Shown here in pieces: positions 43,423 through 52,375 of a DNA stretch of 64,000 nucleotides. Position 1 is the stretch's first letter. Each line of letters begins with the position of its first letter. Below the pieces are notes generated by a model. It saw only the letters and a list, made by a program, of their open reading frames with translations. It was not told the origin of the DNA and did not search any database. The stretch comes from Marivita sp041725935 (lineage in GTDB: Bacteria; Pseudomonadota; Alphaproteobacteria; Rhodobacterales; Rhodobacteraceae), in contig JBGRQD010000007.1 in the NCBI GenBank assembly GCA_041725935.1, forward strand, positions 124,001-188,000. Reading direction: 5' to 3'. A program made the translations under genes and the position numbers.

Positions 43423-46400
43423 TTTCAACGAAGCCCGGGCGTATAACATCGCCATCATCACGCTGGACAGCCATTCGGCTGGTCCCGTGGCGCGGGCATC
43501 GCTGAAATTGGCGCAGGATTTCCCCGGTCTGTCCGTCACGGTCCACGCCGCCGCCGAATGGGCGGAAACGCCCGAAACGCTGGCCGAGACCAAGGCGGCG
43601 ATTGCCAATGCCGACATGATCATGGCGAACCTGCTGTTCCTGGAAGAGCATATCGCGCCGATCATGGACGATCTGCATGCCGCGCGGGACCGTGTCGACG
43701 GGATCGTTGGCGTGATCGCGGATGCGCAGATCATCAAGCTGACCAAGCTCGGCAAGCTTGACATGAGCAAGCCCGCGTCGGGCCTGATGAAGATCCTCAA
43801 GTCGCTCAAGCCCAAGTCGAGCGATTCCGAGGTCGAGAAGGGCGAAAAGCGGATGCAGCAGCTGCGCCGCCTGCCCAAGATGCTCAAGCTGATCCCCGGC
43901 AAGGCACAGGATCTGCGGTCCTGGTTCCTTGTCATGCAGTATTGGCTGGGCGGCTCCGACGACAACATCGAAGCGATGGTGCGTTACCTTCTGGGCAAAT
44001 ACGCCAAGGGCCGTGAAGAGTGGCTGGGGGCCGAGGCTGAAGCGCCGATCGAATACCCGGATGTGGCTCTGTATCACCCTGATCTGCCCAATCGGATCAC
44101 GACCGACATCGCCGATCTGCCGCGCCCTGCCGAGGTCAAGGCGACCATCGGCCTGTTGATGATGCGCTCTTATGTGCTGGCCAACGATACAGCCCATTAC
44201 GACGCCGTGATCCGGGCCTTCGAGGCCAAGGGTCTTGCCGTTGTTCCGGCCTTCGCAGGTGGGCTTGATGGCCGTCCGGCCATCGCGTCGTTCTTCCGCA
44301 AGGAGGAGCAGACGACGATTGACGCGATGGTGTCGCTCACTGGGTTCAGCCTTGTTGGTGGTCCGGCTTATAATGATAGCATTGCTGCCGTCAGTGTTCT
44401 GACTGATCTCAACGTGCCTTATATCGCCGCGCATCCGCTGGAGTTTCAGACTCTGGGTCAGTGGGCCAATGGCGATCAGGGTCTTGGCCCGATTGAAACC
44501 ACCATGCTCATCGCCTTGCCGGAACTTGATGGTGCGACCTGCCCGACGGTGTTTGGCGGACGACATGGCCCCGATGGTTGCAACGGCTGCCATCACCGGT
44601 GCCCGTGCGATACGCAATCCAAGGCGATGGCTCCTTGCCGCGAACGGATCGAGAGCCTTGCGGAAAAGACGCTGCGCCAGGCGACCCTGCGGCGCAAGCA
44701 GAACGCGGACAAGTCTGTCGGTATCGTCCTGTTCGGGTTCCCGCCCAATGCCGGGGCTGTCGGGACAGCTGCCTATCTCAACGTGTTCGAGTCGCTCTTC
44801 AACACGCTGCACGCGATGAAGGCCGATGGCTATGACCTCGAGCCGCCAGAGACGGTCGCCGCCCTGCGCGCCTCAGTTCTGGAAGGCAACGCCAAGCAAT
44901 ATGGCCAAGAGGCCAATGTCGCCGCCCATGTGAGCGCTGACGATATCGTCCGCAATACGCCGCCCCTGAAAGCCATCGAGGCGGTCTGGGGTCTGGCGCC
45001 GGGCAAGATCCAGTCCGACGGTCGCGGTGTGTTCGTTCTGGGTGCGCAATTCGGCAAGGTCTTTGTCGGTGTGCAGCCTACCTTCGGCTACGAAGGCGAT
45101 CCGATGCGCCTGCTGTTCGAAAAGGGCTTTGCGCCCACGCATGCCTTTGCGACCTTCTACCTGTGGATGCGCAACACGTTCAAAGCGGATGTAGTTCTGC
45201 ATTTCGGCATGCATGGCGCGTTGGAGTTCATGCCCGGCAAGCAGGCGGGTCTTGGCGCGCGCGACTGGCCGGATCGCCTGATCGGTGAAATGCCCAACGT
45301 CTATCTCTATGCGTCCAACAACCCGTCCGAAGCCGCTTTGGCAAAACGTCGGTCTGGCGCTGTGACAGTGACACATCTGACACCGCCACTGGCGCAATCG
45401 GGCCTCTACAAGGGTTTGCAGGAACTCAAGGACAGCCTGACCCGCTGGCGGTCGCTTGGTCCGTCCGATTGGGAACGGACCGAGTTGGAGACGCTGATCG
45501 CCGAGCAGGCCGAAGCGGTCGACATGCACGGCATTGCGCCGGATTCGCTCTGGCTCAAGCTGCTGGAAACCGAAGACGCGCTGATCCCGGACGGGCTTCA
45601 TATCGTGGGCAAGACCTTCAGCGACGATGCCCGCGCCGAATATCTCAGGCTGATCGACTCTGCGGATGCCGAAACAAAGGCCAAGGTCGATTTTCTCCTG
45701 CAACAGGAAACCGAACTCGCTGGCCTGCTGCGGGCGCTGGGCGGTCGGTTCACGCCGCCGGTGCCGGGTGGTGATCTGATCCGGTCCGCCGATGTGCTGC
45801 CCACGGGCCGGAATATCCACGCGTTCGATCCGTTCCGGATGCCCACCGAATTCGCCTGCCGCGATGGCGCGAAGCAGGCGGAGCTATTGCTGGCGACGCA
45901 CAAGACCCTGCCGCGCACCGTTGCGCTGGTGCTTTGGGGGTCGGACAACATCAAATCCGATGGCGCGCCGTTGGCGCAGGCTTTGGCCCTGATCGGCGCA
46001 AAACCGCGCTTTGACAGCTTTGGTCGGTTGTCCGGTGCAGACTTGATCCCGCTTGAAGAACTCGGCCGCCCGCGCATCGACGTTGTGATGACCCTGTCGG
46101 GCATTTTCCGCGATCTTCTGCCTTTACAGACCCGCATGTTGGCCGAGGCCGCCAAGAAAGCGGCAGAGGCGGATGAGCCTCTGGAGATGAACTACATCCG
46201 CGCCCATGCCTGGGTCTATGCACAGGAAAACGGTGTCGATCTGGAGACTGCCGCACTCCGCGTCTTCTCGAATGCCGAAGGTGCCTATGGGTCCAACGTC
46301 AACGCGCTGGTCGACAGTTCTGCCTTTGGTGACGAAGACGAATTGGCCGACGCCTACGAGGCGCGCAAGTCGTTTGCCTACGGGGTGAATGGCAAGGCCG

Positions 46401-46981
46401 CGGCGAACCATGCGCTGTTGCAGGAAACGCTCAAGACCGTCGATGTGGCCTATCAAAATCTCGAATCCGTCGAGTTGGGTGTCACCACCGTTGACCATTA
46501 CTTCGATACGCTGGGTGGTATTTCCCGCGCGGTAAAGCGTGCACGCGGTGGTCAGGAAGCGGCGATCTACATTTCCGACACCACCCGGGGCAACGGCAAG
46601 ATCCGGACGCTTCAGGATCAGGTCGCACTGGAAACTCGTGCCCGCAGCCTCAACCCGAAATGGTTCGAAGGCATGCTCAAGCATGGGGCCGAAGGTGTGC
46701 GCCAGATCGAGGCGCAGGTCACGAATACGATGGGCTGGTCAGCCACCACCGGCAAGGTCGAGCCCTGGGTTTATCAGCGCCTGAGCGAGACTTTTGTTCT
46801 GGACGCCGAGATGCGCGCGCGTCTGGCCGATCTGAACCCGACCGCATCCAGCCGCATGGCGAACCGCCTGCTCGAAGCACATGACCGCAACTACTGGCAT
46901 CCCGACGCCGAAACTCTGGCCGCTTTGCAAGACGCGGCCGACGCTCTGGAAGATCGCCTTGAGGGGATCGCCGCAGAATGA
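43412..46981 (+). CDS. bchH: Magnesium chelatase subunit H
   Basis: Porphyrin-binding catalytic subunit that inserts Mg2+ into protoporphyrin IX with BchI and BchD, and hands the product to BchM. 1189 residues from ATG 43412, overlapping bchB by 11 bases. The long open frame that starts at 43157 is inside bchB and rejected. Conserved core segments include LHFGMHGALEFMPGKQAGLG near residue 600 and RLSGADLIPLEELGRPRIDV near 870. A cysteine cluster GCNGCHHRCPC lies near residues 389-399. The product follows bchN and bchB and precedes bchL. Confidence 0.96.
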   Translation: MRDSFNEARAYNIAIITLDSHSAGPVARASLKLAQDFPGLSVTVHAAAEWAETPETLAETKAAIANADMIMANLLFLEEHIAPIMDDLHAARDRVDGIVGVIADAQIIKLTKLGKLDMSKPASGLMKILKSLKPKSSDSEVEKGEKRMQQLRRLPKMLKLIPGKAQDLRSWFLVMQYWLGGSDDNIEAMVRYLLGKYAKGREEWLGAEAEAPIEYPDVALYHPDLPNRITTDIADLPRPAEVKATIGLLMMRSYVLANDTAHYDAVIRAFEAKGLAVVPAFAGGLDGRPAIASFFRKEEQTTIDAMVSLTGFSLVGGPAYNDSIAAVSVLTDLNVPYIAAHPLEFQTLGQWANGDQGLGPIETTMLIALPELDGATCPTVFGGRHGPDGCNGCHHRCPCDTQSKAMAPCRERIESLAEKTLRQATLRRKQNADKSVGIVLFGFPPNAGAVGTAAYLNVFESLFNTLHAMKADGYDLEPPETVAALRASVLEGNAKQYGQEANVAAHVSADDIVRNTPPLKAIEAVWGLAPGKIQSDGRGVFVLGAQFGKVFVGVQPTFGYEGDPMRLLFEKGFAPTHAFATFYLWMRNTFKADVVLHFGMHGALEFMPGKQAGLGARDWPDRLIGEMPNVYLYASNNPSEAALAKRRSGAVTVTHLTPPLAQSGLYKGLQELKDSLTRWRSLGPSDWERTELETLIAEQAEAVDMHGIAPDSLWLKLLETEDALIPDGLHIVGKTFSDDARAEYLRLIDSADAETKAKVDFLLQQETELAGLLRALGGRFTPPVPGGDLIRSADVLPTGRNIHAFDPFRMPTEFACRDGAKQAELLLATHKTLPRTVALVLWGSDNIKSDGAPLAQALALIGAKPRFDSFGRLSGADLIPLEELGRPRIDVVMTLSGIFRDLLPLQTRMLAEAAKKAAEADEPLEMNYIRAHAWVYAQENGVDLETAALRVFSNAEGAYGSNVNALVDSSAFGDEDELADAYEARKSFAYGVNGKAAANHALLQETLKTVDVAYQNLESVELGVTTVDHYFDTLGGISRAVKRARGGQEAAIYISDTTRGNGKIRTLQDQVALETRARSLNPKWFEGMLKHGAEGVRQIEAQVTNTMGWSATTGKVEPWVYQRLSETFVLDAEMRARLADLNPTASSRMANRLLEAHDRNYWHPDAETLAALQDAADALEDRLEGIAAE

Positions 46982-47009
46982 GCGCCAACACGCATAACCG
47001 GAGGCCCAA

Positions 47010-47975
47010 ATGAGCCCACTTGACGCCAAAAGCCCGCCCGCGGCCCGCGCCGCACTTCGCGAAGCCGCAGGACTGGAAGCGCGTGGCCTGTCCGCGCCGC
47101 CCGTTCTGAAAGGTCAGGACGGCGAAGGATCGGTGCAGGTACATCAGGACAACTCGATGAAGATCGAGGGTGCCAAGGTGTTCGCGGTCTATGGCAAGGG
47201 CGGGATCGGCAAATCGACCACCTCGTCGAACCTGTCCGCTGCCTTTTCGATGCTGGGCAAGCGGGTGTTGCAGATCGGCTGCGACCCCAAGCATGACAGC
47301 ACCTTTACCCTAACCGGCAAGCTGCAGCCGACGGTCATCGACATCCTGAAAGATGTTGATTTCCACGCCGAGGAACTGCGCCCCGAGGATTTCATGGCGG
47401 ATGGCTTCAACGGTGTGAAATGCATCGAAGCCGGTGGTCCGCCCGCCGGAACTGGCTGTGGCGGCTACGTGGTCGGTCAGACCGTGAAACTGCTCAAGCA
47501 GCATCACCTTCTGGAAGACACCGACGTCGTTCTGTTCGACGTTCTGGGTGACGTCGTCTGCGGGGGTTTTGCAGCACCGCTGCAACATGCCGACCGCGCC
47601 GTGATCGTGACGGCCAATGATTTCGACAGCATCTATGCGATGAACCGGATCATTGCCGCCGTTCAGGCCAAATCGGCCAACTACAAGGTGCGGCTTGCGG
47701 GCTGTGTCGCGAACCGGTCCAAGGACACGGACGAGGTGGATCGCTACTGCAACGAGGTCGGCTTCAAGCGGATCGCGCATATGCCGGATTACGACGCCAT
47801 CCGCCGGTCGCGGCTCAAGAAAAAGACGCTGTTTGAAATGCCGGACGAGGAAGACATCGTCATGGCGCGCAAGGAATACATCCGCCTTGCCGAGACGCTG
47901 TTCAACAGCACCGAGTCGATGGCGCCTCAACCGCTGGAAGACCGGGACATTTTTGAACTTCTGGGGTTCGATTGA
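47010..47975 (+). CDS. bchL: Light-independent protochlorophyllide reductase iron protein BchL
   Basis: NifH-like ATPase that donates electrons to BchNB. 321 residues with the extended N-terminus normal for proteobacterial BchL. P-loop YGKGGIGKSTTSSN at 61-74. Cluster cysteines are in PAGTGCGGYVVG and LGDVVCGGFAAPL. GGAGG lies 5-9 bases before the ATG. Overlaps bchM by one base (TGATG). Confidence 0.96.
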   Translation: MSPLDAKSPPAARAALREAAGLEARGLSAPPVLKGQDGEGSVQVHQDNSMKIEGAKVFAVYGKGGIGKSTTSSNLSAAFSMLGKRVLQIGCDPKHDSTFTLTGKLQPTVIDILKDVDFHAEELRPEDFMADGFNGVKCIEAGGPPAGTGCGGYVVGQTVKLLKQHHLLEDTDVVLFDVLGDVVCGGFAAPLQHADRAVIVTANDFDSIYAMNRIIAAVQAKSANYKVRLAGCVANRSKDTDEVDRYCNEVGFKRIAHMPDYDAIRRSRLKKKTLFEMPDEEDIVMARKEYIRLAETLFNSTESMAPQPLEDRDIFELLGFD

Positions 47976-48646
47976 TGAGCTACGACGCCACACGCGATCG
48001 GGTCGAGCACTATTTCGACCGTACGGCCACCAAGGTCTGGGAGCGTCTGACCTCTGACGCGCCGGTCAGCCGTATTCGCGAAACGGTCCGCAAGGGCCGT
48101 GACCAGATGCGCGGCAAGCTTTTGTCGTCCCTGCCGGCCGACCTGACCAGCCTGCGTGTTCTGGATGCGGGCTGTGGTGCCGGGCAGATGACTCAGGAAC
48201 TCGCAATGCGGGGTGCCGATGTGGTTGCGGTCGATATCTCGCCGACGCTGGTCAAGATCGCGCAGGACCGGTTGCCCGAGCATCTGAAGCACAAGGTGCG
48301 ATTTGCGAGCGGCGATATGCTGTCCGCGGATCATGGCGGGTTTGACCATGTGATCGCGATGGACAGCCTGATCTACTACACCGAGACCGACATTCGTGGC
48401 GCACTGGCCAAGCTTGGAGAGCGGACGCGCGGGACGATTGCGTTCACCGTTGCACCTCGCACACCGCTGCTCATGACGATGTGGTACGCGGGCAAGGCTT
48501 TCCCCCGCTCGGACAGGTCGCCTATCATGATCCCGCACGAGCCGCGCCAGTTGGGAAAAACAGTCTCTGACATTGGCCAGATCAGCGATCTGGGTCGTGT
48601 GAATTCTGGATTCTACATCAGCCAGGCGTTGGAGTTCCGGCCATGA
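47975..48646 (+). CDS. bchM: Mg-protoporphyrin IX O-methyltransferase BchM
   Basis: SAM-dependent enzyme that methylates the ring C propionate of Mg-protoporphyrin, giving the AcsF substrate. 223 residues from ATG 47975 (MSYDATRDRVEHYFDRTA). The SAM motif VLDAGCGAGQMTQELA is at residues 61-76. Ends in a 4-base overlap with lhaA. Confidence 0.95.
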   Translation: MSYDATRDRVEHYFDRTATKVWERLTSDAPVSRIRETVRKGRDQMRGKLLSSLPADLTSLRVLDAGCGAGQMTQELAMRGADVVAVDISPTLVKIAQDRLPEHLKHKVRFASGDMLSADHGGFDHVIAMDSLIYYTETDIRGALAKLGERTRGTIAFTVAPRTPLLMTMWYAGKAFPRSDRSPIMIPHEPRQLGKTVSDIGQISDLGRVNSGFYISQALEFRP

Positions 48647-50082
48647 TCGTAAGCCGCTCTCAGGTGAAATCCTTGGGCATGAGAATGCTGCCGTTTTCGG
48701 ACGCGGCTTCTGATGATCTGCCTTTGGCTCAACTGCTGCGGCTTGCCTTGTTCCAGATCTCTGTCGGCATGGCAGGCGTCATGCTCCTGGGAACCTTGAA
48801 CCGTGTCATGATCGTCGAGCTGTCGGTTGCGGCGACGCTTGTGGCAATCATGGTGGCGCTGCCTGTCCTGATAGCACCCTTCCGGGCGCTTTTGGGCTTC
48901 AAGTCTGACAATCACCGGTCGGCCATCGGATGGAAGCGCATTCCCTACCTCTGGTTCGGCACGCTTTGGCAGTTCGGCGGGCTTGCCGTGATGCCGGCCT
49001 GCCTGTTGGTGCTTGGCGGCGATGTCACCCACGACGTGCCTTTCGCCGGTGAAGTGCTTGCCGCGCTTGCGTTTATCATGACCGGCTTTGGCATGCACAT
49101 GACGCAGACCGCTGGTCTTGCTCTTGCTGCGGACCGGGCGACGGACGAGACGCGACCGCGTGTCGTGGCGCTGCTTTACGTGATGTACCTTGTCGGCATG
49201 GGTGTTTCGGCCATCGTGATCGGTTGGCTGCTTCGGGATTTCTCGGGACTGTTGCTCATCAGCGTCGTTCAGGGATGTGCGGTCGTCACGCTGGTGTTGA
49301 ACGTGATCGCGCTCTGGAAACAGGAGCGCGTGCGTCCGATGTCGAAAGAAGACCGTGAGGCACCGCAGCCATCCTTCAAGGATGCATGGGCAGACCTGAC
49401 ATCTGGCGGAACCGCGGGACGCTTGCTGGCTGTGGTGTTTGTCGGGACAATGGCGTTCAACATGCAGGACGTTCTGCTCGAGCCCTATGGCGGCGAAATC
49501 CTTGGATTGAGTGTGTCCTCCACCACCCTGCTTACGGCGACATGGGCGCTGGGCGCTCTGCTTGGGTTCGCTCTGGCCGCACGTGTGCTCGCCAAGGGGG
49601 GCAACACATACCGGATGGCCTCCGTAGGTCTGTTGGCAGGTGTCGCGGCGTTCAGCATCGTGATCTTTGCAGCGCCTATGAATTCGACCTTCCTTTTCTT
49701 CCTGGGTGCAGGACTGATCGGATTCGGCGGTGGATATTTTGCCATCTCGACCCTGACTGCTGCCATGACTCTACCTGTCGAAGGGCTGGCTGGACGTGGC
49801 CTTGCACTGGGTGCCTGGGGCGCCGCGCAGGCCACTGCCGCCGGGCTGTCTACTCTGATCGGCGGCGCCACTCGGGACGGCGTCAACATGATTGCCATGT
49901 CCGGAAACTGGGGTGAGGCGCTTGCCACACCGACGACCGGATATTCCGTTGTTTACCATATCGAAATCGGGCTTCTGTTCGCGACGCTCATCATCCTAGG
50001 CCGTCTTGTGAGCCAGAACAGAAACACCTTCACCACCAACCAGAAACCGACAGGGCTGGGCCTTGCCGATTTCCCAACCTGA
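48643..50082 (+). CDS. lhaA: LhaA, light-harvesting complex 1 assembly protein (PucC family)
   Basis: Membrane protein of the PucC family (Rhodobacter F1696) required for normal LH1 assembly. 479 residues, about twelve helices. LNRVMIVELSVAATLVAIMV (near 47-66) and FKSDNHRSAIGWKRIPYLW are family landmarks. Related to the carrier gene next to bchG but clearly diverged. Starts inside the bchM stop and precedes puhA by 26 bases. Confidence 0.94.
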   Translation: MIVSRSQVKSLGMRMLPFSDAASDDLPLAQLLRLALFQISVGMAGVMLLGTLNRVMIVELSVAATLVAIMVALPVLIAPFRALLGFKSDNHRSAIGWKRIPYLWFGTLWQFGGLAVMPACLLVLGGDVTHDVPFAGEVLAALAFIMTGFGMHMTQTAGLALAADRATDETRPRVVALLYVMYLVGMGVSAIVIGWLLRDFSGLLLISVVQGCAVVTLVLNVIALWKQERVRPMSKEDREAPQPSFKDAWADLTSGGTAGRLLAVVFVGTMAFNMQDVLLEPYGGEILGLSVSSTTLLTATWALGALLGFALAARVLAKGGNTYRMASVGLLAGVAAFSIVIFAAPMNSTFLFFLGAGLIGFGGGYFAISTLTAAMTLPVEGLAGRGLALGAWGAAQATAAGLSTLIGGATRDGVNMIAMSGNWGEALATPTTGYSVVYHIEIGLLFATLIILGRLVSQNRNTFTTNQKPTGLGLADFPT

Positions 50083-50108
50083 CCAAGGCCCATCAAGGAG
50101 TACTAACG

Positions 50109-50888
50109 ATGACCGAAGACTATATCCTTGGAAACCTCGACCTCGCGAGCATCTCGCTTTGGTTGTTTTTCATTTTCTTTGTCGGACTCGTGATCTGGAT
50201 TCAGCGCGAAAACCAGCGTGAAGGCTATCCCCTTCTGGACGAAGACGGCAGCCAGGCCGATGCGGGCAGCGTCTTCCCGAACCCGGCTGACAAGACATTC
50301 CTGCTGCCGCATGGTCGTGGCGAATACACGGTGCCGTCGGGCCAGACCCCCGAGCGCAGCGATATCGACGGCAAGCTGACCAAGGCATTCGAAAGCGGCG
50401 GCTTCCCCTTCGATCCGGTCGGTGATCCGCTGGCAGATGGCGTTGGACCGGGCAGCTGGGCACCGCGCCGCGATGAGCCCGAGCTTGACGGCCATGGCCA
50501 TCCGAAAATCATCCCGATGTCGGGCAGCGAGCATTTCCGCGTCTCTGCAGGGCGTGATCCGCGCGGTTTGCCGGTTGTTGCGGGCGACGGAGCCATCGTT
50601 GGCAAGGTCACCGACATGTGGATCGACGAGCCTGAACAGCTTGTGCGGTATCTCGAGCTGGAACTCGATTCGGAATATGGCGGCGGATCGCGGCTTGTGC
50701 CGATCACCTTCACCCGCATCTGGGGCAACCGGGTCAAGATCCGGTCGATCTTTGGCGAACACTTCGCAGGTGTGCCGCAGATCGCATCGCCGCAGCAAAT
50801 CACCAAGCTCGAGGAAGACAAGGTCAGCGCCTACTATGGTGGCGGCACGCTTTATGCGAGCCAGGCCCGTCTGGAACCGCAGCTCTGA
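50109..50888 (+). CDS. puhA: Photosynthetic reaction centre H subunit
   Basis: Caps the cytoplasmic side of the L/M core and shapes proton entry to QB. 259 residues. One N-terminal membrane helix (about 13-33), then the PRC-barrel domain with the conserved SAGRDPRGLPVVAGDG and VTDMWIDEPEQLVRYLELEL. AAGGAG lies 9-14 bases before the ATG. Followed by puhB and puhC. Confidence 0.97.
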   Translation: MTEDYILGNLDLASISLWLFFIFFVGLVIWIQRENQREGYPLLDEDGSQADAGSVFPNPADKTFLLPHGRGEYTVPSGQTPERSDIDGKLTKAFESGGFPFDPVGDPLADGVGPGSWAPRRDEPELDGHGHPKIIPMSGSEHFRVSAGRDPRGLPVVAGDGAIVGKVTDMWIDEPEQLVRYLELELDSEYGGGSRLVPITFTRIWGNRVKIRSIFGEHFAGVPQIASPQQITKLEEDKVSAYYGGGTLYASQARLEPQL

Positions 50889-50941
50889 TCGAAACCAACT
50901 GCCAACAGCCGCAGCCACGGCTTTAGGAAAGGGAACCCACC

Positions 50942-51580
50942 ATGACGCATGACGACTTCCAGATAGAGCCGGTCAAAGGTCTGCCAGAGAAACCTCCCGA
51001 GGGGGAAGTGATCCTCTGGCAGGGCAAGCCGGATTGGTTGGCCCTGTCCAAGGAATCCCTGAACCTTCTCTGGGTCGCAGGATATTTCGTCTTCCTTGCG
51101 GGCTGGCGGTTCGTGGCTGTGGTCGATCTGATGCCATTGGGGCAGGCGATCTGGGCCTCCGTGCCCTTCCTGTTCCTAGGCGCCATCGTCTGCGCGTTGC
51201 TGATCGGCATCGCGTGGGCGCAGGCCTACTATACCGTCTACACCGTCACAAATCGCCGGGTTGCGATGCGGATCGGTGCGGCGCTGACGGTGACGCTGAA
51301 CCTGCCTTACACGCAGGTCGGTTCAGCCAATCTGGACCTGCGCAAGTCAGGCACCGGGACCATCGCGTTCGATCTGCTGGGGAACACGCAGATCAGCTAC
51401 CTGGTTTGCTGGCCGCATGTGCGCCCGTGGCGCTTTTCGCCGACACAACCGGCACTGCGTTGTATCCCCGAGGCCGAAAAGATCGCCGCGATGATTTCCG
51501 AGGCCGCGCAGGCGCGTGTCTCGACTCCGCAGGTTGAACGGACCACCAGCGCGGCACCCACTGCCGTTGCAGCCGAGTAA
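50942..51580 (+). CDS. puhB: PuhB, photosynthetic complex assembly protein
   Basis: Bacterial PH-domain-like membrane protein that helps reaction-centre assembly. 212 residues. EVILWQGKPDWLALSKES near the N-terminus, two hydrophobic segments (about 41-60 and 75-95), and the PH-like TVYTVTNRRVAMRIGAALTV. 53 bases after puhA; GGAAAGGGA lies upstream of its ATG. Confidence 0.94.
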   Translation: MTHDDFQIEPVKGLPEKPPEGEVILWQGKPDWLALSKESLNLLWVAGYFVFLAGWRFVAVVDLMPLGQAIWASVPFLFLGAIVCALLIGIAWAQAYYTVYTVTNRRVAMRIGAALTVTLNLPYTQVGSANLDLRKSGTGTIAFDLLGNTQISYLVCWPHVRPWRFSPTQPALRCIPEAEKIAAMISEAAQARVSTPQVERTTSAAPTAVAAE

Positions 51581-51592
51581 GGAGGTTTAAAG

Positions 51593-52060
51593 ATGCAAAC
51601 TCCAACTGTCGACAAGGCCCGCATCCATGCCAACGAAGGCGAGCTTGTGCCGCGCTTCCTGGTACGTGCGATGTTCGCTTTGGTCATGACTTGTCTGATC
51701 ATGGTAAGTGTGTATCGCTGGATGGACGGGCCGGTGCGGTACACTCCGCCTGACTCGCCGATTGTGATCGAGAAAACGCTGTTCCTCGAGGGAGCGATGA
51801 GCGGCGCTGCAACGGTGCTTGCCGAGGATGGCACGCTGGTTGCGGAATATACGCCGGAAGAGGGTGGGTTCCTCTCTGGCATCTGGCGGGTCCTGCAACG
51901 GGAACGCACCAAGGCACGTGTCGATCTGAACGGTCCTGTGATCGTGCGGGCACGTGAAAATAACCGTATTGAGATCTTTGATCCCAGCACGGGATGGGGG
52001 GCCGACCTTATGGGGTTCGGCGCCGACAACTCGGCCGCCTTCGCCAGGCTGTTGAAATAA
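51593..52060 (+). CDS. puhC: PuhC, photosynthetic complex assembly protein
   Basis: Membrane protein needed for full levels of reaction centre and LH1. 155 residues with one N-terminal membrane segment (about 24-42) and a periplasmic domain. The conserved EKTLFLEGAMSGAATVL and GFLSGIWRVLQRERTKARV are seen. An AGGAGG 6 bases before the ATG is a strong ribosome site. Between puhB and the 98-residue orphan. Confidence 0.92.
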   Translation: MQTPTVDKARIHANEGELVPRFLVRAMFALVMTCLIMVSVYRWMDGPVRYTPPDSPIVIEKTLFLEGAMSGAATVLAEDGTLVAEYTPEEGGFLSGIWRVLQRERTKARVDLNGPVIVRARENNRIEIFDPSTGWGADLMGFGADNSAAFARLLK

Positions 52061-52078
52061 CCGAGAGGGAATCGGACA

Positions 52079-52375
52079 ATGGGTCTTCTGACAAAGGAAA
52101 TCGAACGGGCACCGTGCACAGTGGAAATCAGTCACTGTTTCGAAAGCCTGCATGCACATGTGCGTTTCAACAACGGCGCGGTGATTTATCCGGGCGACGA
52201 GGTAAAGGTTCAGGGGCCGGAAATCATGGCCGCCTTCGGTGAAATCGTGTCGGAGGATCGGGAAGCGATCATCGTCCGCGCCTCCAAGCTCGAACAGCTT
52301 TGGACCCGCCTGACTGGCGATTTCGAAGTGATGGAGCTTTGCGAATTCTCGTTCTCCGAAGAGGTGACGCTATGA
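52079..52375 (+). CDS. Conserved hypothetical protein of the puh-acsF operon
   Basis: 98 residues, soluble-looking, with no membrane segment and no motif I can name. Two cysteines (residues 13 and 19) lie near the start and a third near the C-terminus. A beta-rich pattern (HVRFNNGAVIYPGDEVKVQG) could suggest a small barrel; that is inference. A gene of this size sits between puhC and acsF in related PGCs. Its stop overlaps the acsF start by 4 bases, so the two are translated together, which points to a role in pigment synthesis or assembly. Confidence 0.8.
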   Translation: MGLLTKEIERAPCTVEISHCFESLHAHVRFNNGAVIYPGDEVKVQGPEIMAAFGEIVSEDREAIIVRASKLEQLWTRLTGDFEVMELCEFSFSEEVTL

